Shown: positions 17,285 to 26,529 of the stretch, piece by piece
Layout of the letters: every line of letters begins with the position of its first letter
Position numbering within the stretch: the stretch's first letter is position 1
From: Streptomyces sp. NBC_01198
GTDB taxonomy: Bacteria > Actinomycetota > Actinomycetes > Streptomycetales > Streptomycetaceae
Assembly: GCF_036010485.1 (NCBI RefSeq)
Contig: NZ_CP108568.1
Location: forward strand, 1,178,001-1,242,000
DNA: 64,000 nt
Reading direction: 5' to 3'
Translations under genes and position numbers: made by a program
Notes under the pieces: generated by a model
What the model saw: the letters and a program-made list of their open reading frames with translations, nothing else
Databases searched by the model: none
Told to the model about the DNA's origin: nothing

Positions 17285-18103
17285 TCAGCGCTTGATACCG
17301 ACGCCACTGTAGAAGCCGATCCGAGCCAGTTCTTCCGTGGTCGGTTCCGGTCCTTCGTGGTGCCACAGCGGCGGCTGGACCAGGCCGGGCTCGACCAGTT
17401 CCAGGTCACGGAAGAAGCCGAGCACCTGCTCGTAGGACCGTAGGTTCAAGGTGGCGGTGGCGCCCCTGTCCCGGTAGACGTCACGGGCCTGCGACGACTT
17501 CGCGTCCGTCTGGTGGAAGTCGTTGGTGCCGTGGCTGAGGACCAGGTAGCTGCCCGCGGGTAGGGCGTCGCAGTAGGCGGCGACGAGCCCGGCGGGGTCT
17601 TCGTCGTCGCGGATGAAGTGGAGGATGGCGACGAGCATCAGGCCGATCGGCTGGTCGAAGTCGATGAGCTCGCCGATGGTGGGGTGGCCCAGGATGCTCT
17701 CCGGGTCCCGCAGGTCGCCGAGGAAGAAGCCGGTGTTGCCCGCGTCGAGCAGGTGCGCTCCCGCGTGGGTGGCGACGATCGGGTCGTTGTCGACGTAGGC
17801 GACCCGGACCTCGGGTGACACCTCGTGTGCCACCTGGTGGGTGTTGGGCGCGGTGGGAATGCCGGTGCCGATGTCGATGATCTGCCGAATTCCCTTCTCC
17901 GCGAGGAACCGGACGGCGCGGTGCATGAACGCCCGGTTGGCCCGGGCCATGGGCACGATCTGCGGGGCCAGGTCGATCACCCGCTGGGCGGCCTCCCGGT
18001 CCACCTCGTAGTTGTCCTTGCCGCCGAGGTAGAAGTCGTACATCCGGGCAGGGTGCGGCCTGGCCGTGTCGATCTCCGCGACGGAGAAGCCCTGTTCAGT
18101 CAT
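17285..18103 (-). CDS. DUF574 SAM-dependent methyltransferase family protein
   Basis: A 272-residue member of the actinomycete DUF574 family: N-terminal RPHPARMYDFYLGGKDNYEVD signature (split here as RPHPARMYDFYLGG and KDNYEVD), SAM-binding motif IIDIGTGIPTAPN, VAYVDNDPIV and a C-terminal FYSGVGIKR. These proteins are highly amplified in streptomycetes and usually lie next to XRE/DUF397 regulators; their substrates are mostly unknown. GGAGGA precedes ATG 18103. A decayed XRE gene upstream (18200-18410) fits that pattern. Confidence 0.9.
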   Translation of the reverse strand: MTEQGFSVAEIDTARPHPARMYDFYLGGKDNYEVDREAAQRVIDLAPQIVPMARANRAFMHRAVRFLAEKGIRQIIDIGTGIPTAPNTHQVAHEVSPEVRVAYVDNDPIVATHAGAHLLDAGNTGFFLGDLRDPESILGHPTIGELIDFDQPIGLMLVAILHFIRDDEDPAGLVAAYCDALPAGSYLVLSHGTNDFHQTDAKSSQARDVYRDRGATATLNLRSYEQVLGFFRDLELVEPGLVQPPLWHHEGPEPTTEELARIGFYSGVGIKR

Positions 18104-18199
18104 CGCCGTCCTCCGGTTTGTAGCGGCCTCACCACTGTGCGAGTCCTCAACGTGCTGCCTCATGGGTAGATAGTTCCTGCGTAGCTTGTGGCGGATCAG

Positions 18200-18410
18200 C
18201 TTGAGCGAGCGGCGCCTGGCGTTCGGCCCGCAGCGTGACGGGGCCGGCCGGTTTTCCGCCCGGCTTCGGCCTTCTCCGTCGGCCGGACGGTGGCGTGCGT
18301 GACGTCCAGCGGCCGGCGGCCTGCTCGGGGCCGATTCCGGCCTGCTCCGGCAGGTCCTGGGGGCGCTTGCCCAGCGCCATGCGCAAGACGGTGGGGGCTC
18401 CACCCGGCCA
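18200..18410 (-). pseudogene. Frameshifted XRE-family regulator fragment
   Basis: Minus-strand remnant of a streptomycete XRE (DUF5753-type) regulator. One frame reads APTVLRMALGKRPQDLPEQA, the start of the helix-turn-helix; a second frame continues with LDVTHATVRPTEKAEAG, the recognition-helix part. A frameshift near 18310 separates them, and the sensor domain is gone. Confidence 0.6.
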
Positions 18411-18598
18411 GAGGTCCGTCACGGCGTCCCCGCTCCTCAACTCCCGCTGTCGATGGACAGTCTGTCATGCCGTCAGTGCGCCACCGCATGCAGCGCCGGT
18501 TCTGCAGACTACGGATCGAACATCGCTCTGCGTCTGCGCGCCGGTACCCGTGCTGGCCAGGTTCCTGGCCGGCCGCGTGACGATCGACAGCCCGGCAA

Positions 18599-18730
18599 CC
18601 CCCGCAGCACGTCCGCATCGTCCAGGAGGAACAATCCGGCCCCGTTCTGAGCCTGATGAGGTTCGACGACATCGAGGACGCCATCGCGCGGGCCAATGCC
18701 GGCCACTACGGCCTCGGCGCGGACCGCGGA
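18599..18730 (+). pseudogene. Aldehyde dehydrogenase fragment
   Basis: About 40 residues matching the C-terminal third of aldehyde dehydrogenases: [20 protein letters not shown] then [14 protein letters not shown], equivalent to the family's EEQFGPVLPV...ARANxxxYGLG. It is preceded by a stop (18578) and runs into unrelated sequence, so it is a deletion relic. Confidence 0.65.
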
Positions 18731-18989
18731 CTCATTGATCCATACGGGGCCGGCCTCCAGCCGTCGGGCGACCGCGTGGGGGCGTCCCGACCGGGCCGCG
18801 GCCGACCGGCCGTGGGGGCGGTCGGGTGGCCGAACGCGCCGCCGTTCGGTCGATCGTGGTGGCGCCGCGCACGCCCGGGACGGCGGGTCGCCGGAATTCG
18901 GGGTGCCGAAACCTAGACTCGCCCGGCAAGACCGTGCCGCACATCCCCCGCAGGCGACGCCACACCCCGAAAGCGAGACGACGCGCACC

Positions 18990-20429
18990 ATGACCTCTGC
19001 CGACCGGATCTCCGCCGCCCCCGCGGATCCGCAGATCCTCGTCCTGTTCGGCGCGACCGGAGACCTGGCCGGGCGGAAACTCTTTCCCGGCCTCTACAAA
19101 CTCTTTCGCGCCCGGATGCTGCCAGACAAGTTCACGATCGTCGGCTCGGGCCGGCATTCACCCGGCACTGACGCGGAATTCCGCGACAAATTGGCCGCGA
19201 AGGTCCGTGAACACGCCGGCGAGGTGTTCGAGGACGACGTCTGGACGGCTTTCGCCGCCCACATCCGCTTCCAGACGTCGTCGGCGGACGACGGCGCGGA
19301 CCTGGCGGCCGCAGTGCGGCAGGCCCAGCAGGACGCGGGCGAGCGGGCCCGCACGCTGGTCTACATGTCGGTACCGCCGAGCACCATGAAGCCCATGATC
19401 CAGATGGTCGGCGCCACCGGCCTGGCCGAGAACGCGTCGCTGATCATGGAGAAGCCGTTCGGCAGTGACGAGGCGAGCGCGAAGGCGCTGAACGCGGCGG
19501 TGCACGAGGTGGTCCCGGAGGAGCGCGTCTTCCGGATCGACCATTTCCTCGGCAAGGAGCCGGTCCAGAACATCCTTGCGCTGCGCTTCGCCAACGGCCT
19601 GTTCGAACCGGCGTGGAACCGGGACCACATCGCCTACGTGCAGATCGACGTGCCGGAGGACCTCGGTATCGAGGGCCGGGCCGCCTTCATGGAGGGCACC
19701 GGCACCTTCCGGGACATGGTCACCACCCACCTGTGCCAGATCCTCGGCTTCGTCGCGCTGGAGCCGCCGGTGCGGATCGGCGGGAAGGAGCTGCGGGCCG
19801 AGAAGTACAAGCTCTACCAGTCGCTGCGCCCCTTCGCGCAGGACGAGGTGGTGTTCGGGCAGTACGAGGGATACCGCGACGAGGAAGGCGTCGATCCGCA
19901 CTCCACGGTCGAGACCTTCGCCGCCGTCCGGGCCTGGATCGACAACTGGCGCTGGCAGGGTGTGCCCTTCCTGCTGCGGACCGGCAAGTCGATGGGGCAG
20001 ACGCGCCGGGTGGTGACCGTCGGGTTCCGCAACCCGCCGCAGGCGCTGTTCGGCGCGGCCTCCTGCAGGCAGGGCGACCCCAACGAGATCGTGCTGGAAC
20101 TCACCGACGAACCAGAGGTGTCGGTGGTGCTGCGTGCCAAGAAGCCCGGCCCGGACATGGTGCTGGCCGACGCCCGGCTGGAGTTGCGGTTCGACGAGGC
20201 GTTTCCCAGCGCGGAACCGCTGGAGGCGTACGAGAAGTTGCTGCTCGACGCGATGCACGGCGACCAGACGCTCTACACCGGCGCCGAGGAGATCGAACGG
20301 CTGTGGCAGGTGTGCGACCCCGTGCTGCGCGACCACCCCGACCCGCTGCCGTACGCGCGCGGCTCGTGGGGCCCGGAGGCGGCCATGCGCCTTGCGGGCG
20401 AACGGGGTTGGCGGCTCCCCGACAGCTGA
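18990..20429 (+). CDS. zwf: Glucose-6-phosphate 1-dehydrogenase
   Basis: A 479-residue G6PD: NADP-binding [19 protein letters not shown] near the N-terminus, catalytic [14 protein letters not shown] (the usual RIDHYLGKE with Phe), and [15 protein letters not shown]. It oxidises glucose-6-phosphate to the lactone and starts the oxidative pentose phosphate route. ATG 18990 gives the normal N-terminus; upstream in-frame sequence is not conserved. It stands alone, without tal, opcA or gnd beside it, unlike the usual streptomycete arrangement, so it may be a second, accessory copy. Confidence 0.93.
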   Translation: MTSADRISAAPADPQILVLFGATGDLAGRKLFPGLYKLFRARMLPDKFTIVGSGRHSPGTDAEFRDKLAAKVREHAGEVFEDDVWTAFAAHIRFQTSSADDGADLAAAVRQAQQDAGERARTLVYMSVPPSTMKPMIQMVGATGLAENASLIMEKPFGSDEASAKALNAAVHEVVPEERVFRIDHFLGKEPVQNILALRFANGLFEPAWNRDHIAYVQIDVPEDLGIEGRAAFMEGTGTFRDMVTTHLCQILGFVALEPPVRIGGKELRAEKYKLYQSLRPFAQDEVVFGQYEGYRDEEGVDPHSTVETFAAVRAWIDNWRWQGVPFLLRTGKSMGQTRRVVTVGFRNPPQALFGAASCRQGDPNEIVLELTDEPEVSVVLRAKKPGPDMVLADARLELRFDEAFPSAEPLEAYEKLLLDAMHGDQTLYTGAEEIERLWQVCDPVLRDHPDPLPYARGSWGPEAAMRLAGERGWRLPDS

Positions 20430-20467
20430 GCGTCCCGTTGGACATCGTGGTCCACGATGCCCGATCA

Positions 20468-20503
20468 GAGCAGCGGGTTCCGCGCGGGGAGAACCCGCTG
20501 CTC
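20468..20503. terminator. Bidirectional terminator after zwf
   Basis: Perfect 13-base arms GAGCAGCGGGTTC / GAACCCGCTGCTC with a ten-base loop, 38 bp after the zwf stop and just before the end of the convergent FG-GAP fragment. Confidence 0.7.
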
Positions 20504-20514
20504 CGGTGGCGGGA

Positions 20515-20960
20515 TCATTCCATGGACTTGTAGCTGCCGGTGTTGAACAGGCTGGTCAACTCGCCGCGTGCGAAAGGGGCCTGCGGGATGCCGGTGGCAC
20601 GGTAGCGCCACGGGGATCCGCCGCGGTCGACAGCGATGAGGTCCGCCCTGCCGTCGATGTCGCTGTCTCCCACGCCGATCAGCTGGGTGTACACGTTCCA
20701 ACCGCCGCCGATACGCGTACGTGCCGCGAACGTCCCCTTGCCCGTGCCCGCGTAGAACCACAGGACACCGGAGGCGTCACAGGCCACCAGGTCGCCGACG
20801 GCGGCACCACGGTTGTAGGTGTTCCAGCCCGCACCGATCCTGACCCGGTCGCTCCCGGCCAGTTGGGTGGCCCAGGGGGCCTGTTCGGTGTCCTCGCGCC
20901 ACATGACACCGGCGTTGTCGATGGCCAGGAGATCCGGCCCGAGTAGTCCACTGACGCCCG
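20515..20960 (-). pseudogene. C-terminal FG-GAP/VCBS-repeat fragment of a secreted protein
   Basis: About 140 residues of beta-propeller repeats: DLLAIDNAGVMWREDTE, RIGAGWNTYNRGAAVGDLVA, RIGGGWNVYTQLIGVGDSDI, then DGRADLIAVDRGGSPWRYRA. Such repeats end many streptomycete secreted enzymes. No start, signal peptide or N-terminal domain is present; upstream the reading frame runs into the arsR region. Probably a truncated gene. Confidence 0.6.
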
Positions 20961-21061
20961 GTAGTCCATCTTCCAGTGGCACTGGCCTTCCGGCCGGCCG
21001 TCCCAGCGTTCCAACCACAAGCGCACCGGTGGCAGTTCCGGCTCGTCTGAGGTCCGGCCGG

Positions 21062-21403
21062 TCAAGGGGCGGCCAGGAAGGCGTCAGGGGTGTTGAGGAT
21101 GGCGTCCATAAGTCCTGGGAAACAGGCGTCCAGGTCCTCCCGGCGGACGCTGAGAATGCGCCGGGCGCCGTTGATGCGCTCGCGCAGGATGCCCGCTTCG
21201 CGCAGGATCCGCTGATGGTGGGAGAACGTCGAGCGGCTGATCTGCAACTCCGCAGCGTGGTGCAGCTGGGTGCACGGCGACTCACCGACAGCCGCAAGGA
21301 CCCGGACCGTTACCAGCCGGACCGGATCCGCGAGGGCAGCGAGCACGGTCGGCAGCCGGAGGTCTGCGGCGGGCGGGTGTCTGTCGTCGTTGGTCTCGGT
21401 CAC
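21062..21403 (-). CDS. ArsR-family (winged HTH) repressor
   Basis: A 113-residue winged-helix protein: PTVLAALADPVRLVTVRVLA, then the recognition region LQISRSTFSHHQRILREAGI and a beta-wing ERINGARRILSVRREDL. No metal-binding cysteine pair (CxC) is visible, so it is probably not a metal sensor. The GTG start lies only six bases after a -10 element and has no ribosome site, so the mRNA is likely leaderless. Divergent from the SGNH hydrolase gene 135 bp away, its probable target. Confidence 0.88.
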   Translation of the reverse strand: MTETNDDRHPPAADLRLPTVLAALADPVRLVTVRVLAAVGESPCTQLHHAAELQISRSTFSHHQRILREAGILRERINGARRILSVRREDLDACFPGLMDAILNTPDAFLAAP

Positions 21404-21409
21404 GCGAGC

Positions 21410-21438
21410 AGTTTAGTTCGCGCTTGCCAGCCTGTCGA
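21410..21438 (-). promoter_or_regulatory. Promoter of leaderless arsR-type gene
   Basis: Minus strand TCGACA (21438-21433), 17-bp spacer, TAAACT (21415-21410); the predicted start site coincides with the GTG at 21403. Confidence 0.6.
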
Positions 21439-21538
21439 TCAGGGTCGTACTGTTCGACAATCATCGACGTAATCGGCGTGCGTCGAACGCCGCAGGATCT
21501 ACGACCACAAACGGTCGCGTCACCCTCAAGGAGGCACC

Positions 21539-22651
21539 ATGTCAGACGCCTGGTCCACCGCAGTGCTGGCCGCCCTGGCGGAGCCGGACGAGACGCTTCA
21601 GTTCCTCCCGCCGCCCCGCGCGTTCTCGGCGCAGACGGTCCGGCAGGCGGTCCGGCTACGGCGCGGAGGAGCAGCGCTGCGGGTAACGCTGAGCAACGAG
21701 TTCGGGCGTGGACCGCTGGTGCTCGACGCCGTCGCGGTGAGCACCAGCGACACGACGTCCGTGCTGCCGGCCCTCCGACTCGGCGGCGCACGATGGGAGA
21801 TCCCGGCCGGCGAGTCGGCGGTGAGCGATCCGATCCCGCTCACGGTCGCAGCGGGCGAAGAGCTGGTCGTCAGCTGCTTCACCTCCGGCAGTACGGAGCC
21901 CGCCACCTACCTGCACTCCGCCCAGCGGACCGCCGAGGTGGCGCCCGGAAACCAGGTGGACCGCCCCGAGCTCACGGAATCCGCGCGGTGCGCCTCACTG
22001 TTCTGGATCTCCCAGGTTCTGGTCGACGCACCGGCTACGGGCCCGGTGATCGTCGCGTTCGGCGACTCGATCACCAGAGGTGACTGCACCACACCCGATC
22101 GCGACCAGCGGTATCCCGATCACCTCCAGCGCAGGCTGCTCGCTGCCGGCGTCGACAGGGCCGTCGTGCTCAATGCGGGTATCGGTGGAAACCGAGTGCT
22201 CCGCTCACCGGTCGGGCCCTCGATGACCGACCGCTTCGTCCGCGACGTGCTGGGCGTCGCCGAAGCCACTCATGTGGTGATCATGGGCGGGCTCAACGAC
22301 ATCGCCCTGTCGCCCCGTCCCGACGCGAAGGAGCTCACAGAAGGCCTGTTCGCACTGGCCGACCGTGCGCAGCAGCGCGGGATCCGACCGGCCCTGGGCA
22401 CCCTCACCCCCTTCGGCGGAAGCAGCTACCCGGCGTTCCTGGCCGAGGGCAACGAGGACGTCCGGCAGGCCGTGAACCACGCCATCCTGTCCCAACAGGA
22501 CTGGCCCGTGGTCGACTTCGCAGCCGCCGTCGCCGATCGGGGCGACCCCGGCCGACTCGCCGCCGCCTTCGACTCCGGCGACGGCGTCCACCCGGGCGAC
22601 GATGGTGCCCGGACCCTCGCGGACGCCGTCGACCTGGCCCTGTTCACCTAG
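21539..22651 (+). CDS. SGNH/GDSL-type hydrolase, cytoplasmic
   Basis: A 370-residue SGNH hydrolase. The first 160 residues form a beta-rich accessory domain; then come block I VIVAFGDSITRG (nucleophile Ser177), the GIGGNRVL block, MGGLND and DGVHPGDDG holding the catalytic Asp/His. This is the pattern of carbohydrate or lipid esterases such as rhamnogalacturonan-acetylesterase-like proteins. No signal peptide is present. AGGAGG precedes ATG 21539. Probably repressed by the divergent ArsR-family protein. Confidence 0.88.
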   Translation: MSDAWSTAVLAALAEPDETLQFLPPPRAFSAQTVRQAVRLRRGGAALRVTLSNEFGRGPLVLDAVAVSTSDTTSVLPALRLGGARWEIPAGESAVSDPIPLTVAAGEELVVSCFTSGSTEPATYLHSAQRTAEVAPGNQVDRPELTESARCASLFWISQVLVDAPATGPVIVAFGDSITRGDCTTPDRDQRYPDHLQRRLLAAGVDRAVVLNAGIGGNRVLRSPVGPSMTDRFVRDVLGVAEATHVVIMGGLNDIALSPRPDAKELTEGLFALADRAQQRGIRPALGTLTPFGGSSYPAFLAEGNEDVRQAVNHAILSQQDWPVVDFAAAVADRGDPGRLAAAFDSGDGVHPGDDGARTLADAVDLALFT

Positions 22652-22833
22652 GACAGGGCTCGTCGGTCTTGGCGGGCATGAGCGCCCGACCCGTGAATCT
22701 CGTTGTCGCCGCACTCGTTGAGTGAGGTGGAAGGTCGGCACGGATTCCGCCGCACTTGTCCAGTTGAAAAGCTTGGGGCTCCTCACACCATGAGCTACGT
22801 GAAATGGCTCTCCGTCAGGACGCCTGCTGATTG

Positions 22834-22869
22834 GGTGCGTGACGGGTCGCGAGTGACCCATCACGCACC
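22834..22869. terminator. Bidirectional terminator between SGNH and MFS genes
   Basis: Fifteen-base arms GGTGCGTGACGGGTC / GACCCATCACGCACC with one mismatch and a six-base loop, between two convergent genes. Confidence 0.65.
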
Positions 22870-22890
22870 GGCTACCGTGCGGGAGTGGTG

Positions 22891-24177
22891 CTACGCATGG
22901 TGTTCGGTGTCGCCCTTTGATCCCGTTGAGCAGCCCTCGACCGGGGCCGGCGAGGTGGGCGCGTGCCAGCTGAGTATCCAGCCTGCGGTGAGCACTGCCG
23001 CAACACCCGCCAGCGCCATTGCGCCGCCGGTTCCGATGCCCGCGGCCACGGCACCGAAGCAAACCGGCCCGACGCCCTGCAGCGTCATATTGCCGGAGCC
23101 GAGCAGCCCGAAGGCCTGGCCCTGGCCGTCCTGCGGCAAGGCGTCAAGGAAGGGACGTTGCACGCCGAGACCGTAGGCGAATCCGAAGCCGCAGAGCAGC
23201 AGCAGGCAGGACGAAAGGACCACACCGGGCTCCATGGAGAAGCCGAGCAGTGGCAGCCCCATCAGGGCGACCAGCGGGACCACAAGTCGCTCCCGGGTAT
23301 CTGGCCCGAGGAGTCGGCCGACCAGCAGGTCACCGATCAGCATGCCGACCGGCAGACAGGCCATCAGCACCGCGTAACGGCCCGGCGCGAAGTGGCGTCC
23401 GCCCGCGTAGGCGACGATCAGACCCTCCGCGCCGGCGACAAACGCGGACGGCAGCCACTGGGCCAACATCAGCCGTCGCACCGGGCGTCCGCGCAGCAGC
23501 AGGCCGGCACCGCGCAGGCTCGCCCGGACGGCTCCGCCACCGCCTCGGGCGTCGCGGGGCGCCCCCGGCGCCAACCAGGGCAGCCGGAGTCGGATGGCGA
23601 GCGCGCAGCCCAGATACAGTGCGCCGCTCACCGCGATTGCGCGGTGCGGGCCGAGAGCGGCGACGGCAGCGCCGCCAAGGGCCAGGCCGACTAGTTGCGC
23701 GCCCGAGGAGGCGATGTTGTTCAGCGAACGGCCCAGCACATAGGCGTCACCCTCCAGCCACTGCGCGACCAGCCGACTCGACACGCCACCGAACACCGGT
23801 GTGACGAGAGCGACCAGGGCCACGACGGCCAGGCTCGCCGCGACCGGCATCGGCAGCAGAGCGAGCAGCAGGGCGGCGGCGCACTCCAGCGCATAGCCGC
23901 CGGCGATGAGCGCGCGTGGCGGCAGGCGGTCGGCCAGTGAACCCAGTAGCACCGAGCCGAACAGCTGCGGCAGGAAGCCGACGCCGAAGGCCAGTGCGCT
24001 GAACAGTGCGGAGCCGGTGTTCGTGAAGACCAGCACCGAGAAGGTGGTGATGCGCAGCGAGTCCGCGGTGACCGCGAGGGTGCGCGTCGAGAAGAGCAGC
24101 CGGAATCGGCGTTCGGCCAGCACGTCCCGGTAGGTTGCCCGCTGGTCGGCCTGTGCGGGTACGGCGGATGTCGTCAT
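22891..24177 (-). CDS. MFS transporter, 12-helix drug-exporter type
   Basis: A 428-residue major facilitator with about 12 hydrophobic helices in two halves joined by a basic loop (about residues 205-225). LFGSVLLGSLADRLPPRALI is the loop 2-3 motif A (GxLADR) of the family. It resembles small actinomycete MFS proteins linked to macrolide or antibiotic efflux, but substrate cannot be told from sequence. A palindrome lies just upstream of ATG 24177. Divergent from rsbQ. Confidence 0.85.
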   Translation of the reverse strand: MTTSAVPAQADQRATYRDVLAERRFRLLFSTRTLAVTADSLRITTFSVLVFTNTGSALFSALAFGVGFLPQLFGSVLLGSLADRLPPRALIAGGYALECAAALLLALLPMPVAASLAVVALVALVTPVFGGVSSRLVAQWLEGDAYVLGRSLNNIASSGAQLVGLALGGAAVAALGPHRAIAVSGALYLGCALAIRLRLPWLAPGAPRDARGGGGAVRASLRGAGLLLRGRPVRRLMLAQWLPSAFVAGAEGLIVAYAGGRHFAPGRYAVLMACLPVGMLIGDLLVGRLLGPDTRERLVVPLVALMGLPLLGFSMEPGVVLSSCLLLLCGFGFAYGLGVQRPFLDALPQDGQGQAFGLLGSGNMTLQGVGPVCFGAVAAGIGTGGAMALAGVAAVLTAGWILSWHAPTSPAPVEGCSTGSKGDTEHHA

Positions 24178-24193
24178 GTCCCCAGCCTCGCCA

Positions 24194-24221
24194 CGAACCC
24201 GTGACAGTCACCAATGGTTCG
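24194..24221. promoter_or_regulatory. Nested palindrome between MFS gene and rsbQ
   Basis: GTGACAGTCAC (24201-24211), a perfect five-base-arm palindrome, sits inside CGAACC (24194-24199) / GGTTCG (24216-24221). Its place just before the MFS start suggests a repressor site; no local regulator gene is an obvious partner. Confidence 0.4.
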
Positions 24222-24370
24222 GCGCTGACCGAATGACATAGGTTCACCCGGCTCCTTTGCGCGGCCCGTGGCCAGGCGTCCGGCCGGCTGGCGGGGGTCG
24301 CTCGTTTCGGTGGAGCTGCCTGTCACCTGGCCATCCGGGTTTTCTGAGGCTGCGGGGGAAGGCGGTGTGT

Positions 24371-25174
24371 ATGGATATTCGCAGCAGGAACAACGTGACC
24401 GTCAGCGGACCTCCCGGAGGGCCGGTGGTAGTGCTGGCGCACGGTTTCGGCTGCGATCAGAACATGTGGCGGCTGGCCGTGCCCGCCCTGGAGAAGCGGC
24501 ACCGGGTGGTGCTGTTCGACTACGTCGGCTCCGGCGGTTCGGACCTGTCGGCCTTCAGCCAGGAGCGGTACTCCTCGCTGGAGGGTTACGCCCTTGACGT
24601 GGTGGAGGTCTGCGAGGAGCTGGACCTGCGCGGGGCGGTGTTCGTCGGGCATTCGGTCAGCGCCATGGTCGGGGTGCTGGCCGCACGTCGGGCGCCGGAG
24701 CGGATCGGGGCGCTGGTCATGGTGGCTCCCTCGCCCCGCTACATCGACGACGACGGCTACCGAGGCGGCTTCGCCGCGCAGGACATCGATGAGCTCTTGG
24801 AGTCTTTGGAGTCGAACTATCTGGGCTGGTCGGCCGCGATGGCTCCGGCGATCATGGGCAATCCGGACCGGCCGGAGCTGGGGCAGGAGCTGACGAACAG
24901 CTTCTGCGCCACCGATCCTGACATCGCCCGGGTTTTCGCCCGCACCACGTTCCTGTCCGACACCCGTCAGGACCTGAAGAGCGTGAGCGTGCCGACCCTG
25001 GTCCTGGAGTGCTCCCAGGACCTGATCGCCCCCCGCGAGGTCGGCGCGTACGTGCATGCCGCGATTCCCACCTCCCGCCTGGTCACCCTCGATGCCACCG
25101 GGCACTGCCCGCAACTGAGCGCACCGGAGGCCACCAACGAGGCGATCCTGGAGTTCCTGGCGGACCTGCGGTGA
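24371..25174 (+). CDS. rsbQ: RsbQ-like alpha/beta hydrolase of an energy-stress pathway
   Basis: A 267-residue alpha/beta hydrolase with the full triad at positions nearly equal to those of B. subtilis RsbQ (Ser96/Asp219/His247): Ser95 in VGHSVSAMVG, Asp217 in ECSQDLIAP and His245 in DATGHCPQLS. In Bacillus, RsbQ is needed for RsbP phosphatase activity in energy stress and is thought to make or deliver a small hydrophobic ligand to its PAS domain. The gene overlaps rsbP (TGATG), as expected for a two-protein sensor. GGGGAAGG lies upstream of ATG 24371. Confidence 0.88.
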   Translation: MDIRSRNNVTVSGPPGGPVVVLAHGFGCDQNMWRLAVPALEKRHRVVLFDYVGSGGSDLSAFSQERYSSLEGYALDVVEVCEELDLRGAVFVGHSVSAMVGVLAARRAPERIGALVMVAPSPRYIDDDGYRGGFAAQDIDELLESLESNYLGWSAAMAPAIMGNPDRPELGQELTNSFCATDPDIARVFARTTFLSDTRQDLKSVSVPTLVLECSQDLIAPREVGAYVHAAIPTSRLVTLDATGHCPQLSAPEATNEAILEFLADLR

Positions 25175-26529
25175 TGTGCCGCACCGGCGAGGAGCCGGGC
25201 GACGGACCGGAGTCAGCGGGCGTGCAGGACGCCCTGGGCACCGATGTCGCGTTCTCCGCACTACTGGAGGACAGCGCCGAGGAACTGTACGAGCAGGCGC
25301 CCTGCGGTTACCTGTCGACGCTTATGGACGGCACCATCGCGAAGATCAACGCGACACTGCTGGAATGGCTGGGGATAGAGCGCGACGCCGTGGTGGGCCG
25401 GGTCCGCTTCGCGGATCTCCTCACCGTCGGCGGCCGGCTGTACCACGAGACGCATTTCGCGCCGCTGCTGCGGATGCAGGGCGAACTGCGCGGTGTCGCG
25501 CTGGAGATGAAGGCCGCCGAGGGGCGCCGACTGCCGGTGCTGGTCTCCTCCAAGGTCAAGCACGGCAGCCAGGGCGAGCCGCTGCTGGTGCGCACCACCG
25601 TCTTCGATGCCTCCGACCGGCGCGCCTACGAGCGCGAACTCCTGCGCCGCCGCGAGGAAGCCGAGCAAGCGCGCGCCGAGGCCGAACGCGCCCACGCGGA
25701 GGCGGAAGCGGCCCGCCGGCAAGCCGAGGCGGACCGGCAACGCCTGGCGGACGCCCTCTCCGTACTCCAGCAGTCCCTCGTGCCCTCGACGCTGCCTGCC
25801 GTACCGGGACTGGAGACAGCCGTCCACTACCACACCGCCTCCCCCGACCGCCTCGGTGGCGACTTCTACGACCTGTTCCCCCTCAGCGGAGGCCAGTGGG
25901 CGTTCTTCCTCGGAGACGTGTGCGGCAAGGGTCCCCAAGCGGCTGCCCTGACCTCACTGACCCGCTACACCCTGCGGGCCGCCGCCCTCCACGACCCCGA
26001 GCCGGCCGCGACGCTGACGACGCTGAACGCCGTACTGCACGAGCGGTACGCCACCAGCGGCGACCCCCGCTACTGCACCGTCATCTTCGGCATCCTCGAA
26101 CCAGGCACCGCCCACGGGCACATCGCCGTACGCCTTGCCTCCGGCGGCCACCCGCCGGCGCTGGTGATGCGGGCCGACGGGCGCGTCGACCAGCTGCCCA
26201 CCCCCGGAGGGCTCCTCGTCGGCGTCCTGCCCGCCGCCCGCTTCACCACCGCCCGGACCACCCTGGGCCCCGGTGACACGCTCCTGCTCTACACCGACGG
26301 CCTCACCGAGGCTCGCACCGGCCTCACCCGCGAACACCTCTTCGGCGACGACGCCCTGCACGCCTTCGCCATCGAGCACGCCCCCGCCACACCCGGGCAG
26401 ATCATCACCGCACTGACCGGGCTGCTGGAAAGCTTCGGCGACGGCCTGGACGACGACACCGCCCTGCTCGCACTCGGCGCACCCGCCACCCCTCCGACCA
26501 CCCGCCCGGCAACGAACCCACCACGATGA
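25174..26529 (+). CDS. rsbP: RsbP-like PAS/coiled-coil/PP2C phosphatase
   Basis: A 451-residue protein: PAS-like domain (about 35-150, YEQAPCGYLSTLMDGTIAKI), an Ala/Glu/Arg-rich coiled coil (about 155-195, EEAEQARAEAERAHAEAEAA) and a SpoIIE-type PP2C domain (about 210-435) with GGDFYDLFPL, FFLGDVCGKGPQAAALT, LLLYTDGLTEAR and GLDDDTALLAL metal-binding aspartates. This is the RsbP layout. Partnered with RsbQ, it would dephosphorylate the antagonist encoded next. Its ATG overlaps the rsbQ stop, and its stop overlaps the rsbV ATG. Confidence 0.9.
   Translation: MCRTGEEPGDGPESAGVQDALGTDVAFSALLEDSAEELYEQAPCGYLSTLMDGTIAKINATLLEWLGIERDAVVGRVRFADLLTVGGRLYHETHFAPLLRMQGELRGVALEMKAAEGRRLPVLVSSKVKHGSQGEPLLVRTTVFDASDRRAYERELLRRREEAEQARAEAERAHAEAEAARRQAEADRQRLADALSVLQQSLVPSTLPAVPGLETAVHYHTASPDRLGGDFYDLFPLSGGQWAFFLGDVCGKGPQAAALTSLTRYTLRAAALHDPEPAATLTTLNAVLHERYATSGDPRYCTVIFGILEPGTAHGHIAVRLASGGHPPALVMRADGRVDQLPTPGGLLVGVLPAARFTTARTTLGPGDTLLLYTDGLTEARTGLTREHLFGDDALHAFAIEHAPATPGQIITALTGLLESFGDGLDDDTALLALGAPATPPTTRPATNPPR

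Noticed and set aside
18104-18989. Extended N-terminus for zwf
   Set aside because: Upstream in-frame codons are low-complexity and contain relics of other genes in other frames; G6PD homology begins after ATG 18990.
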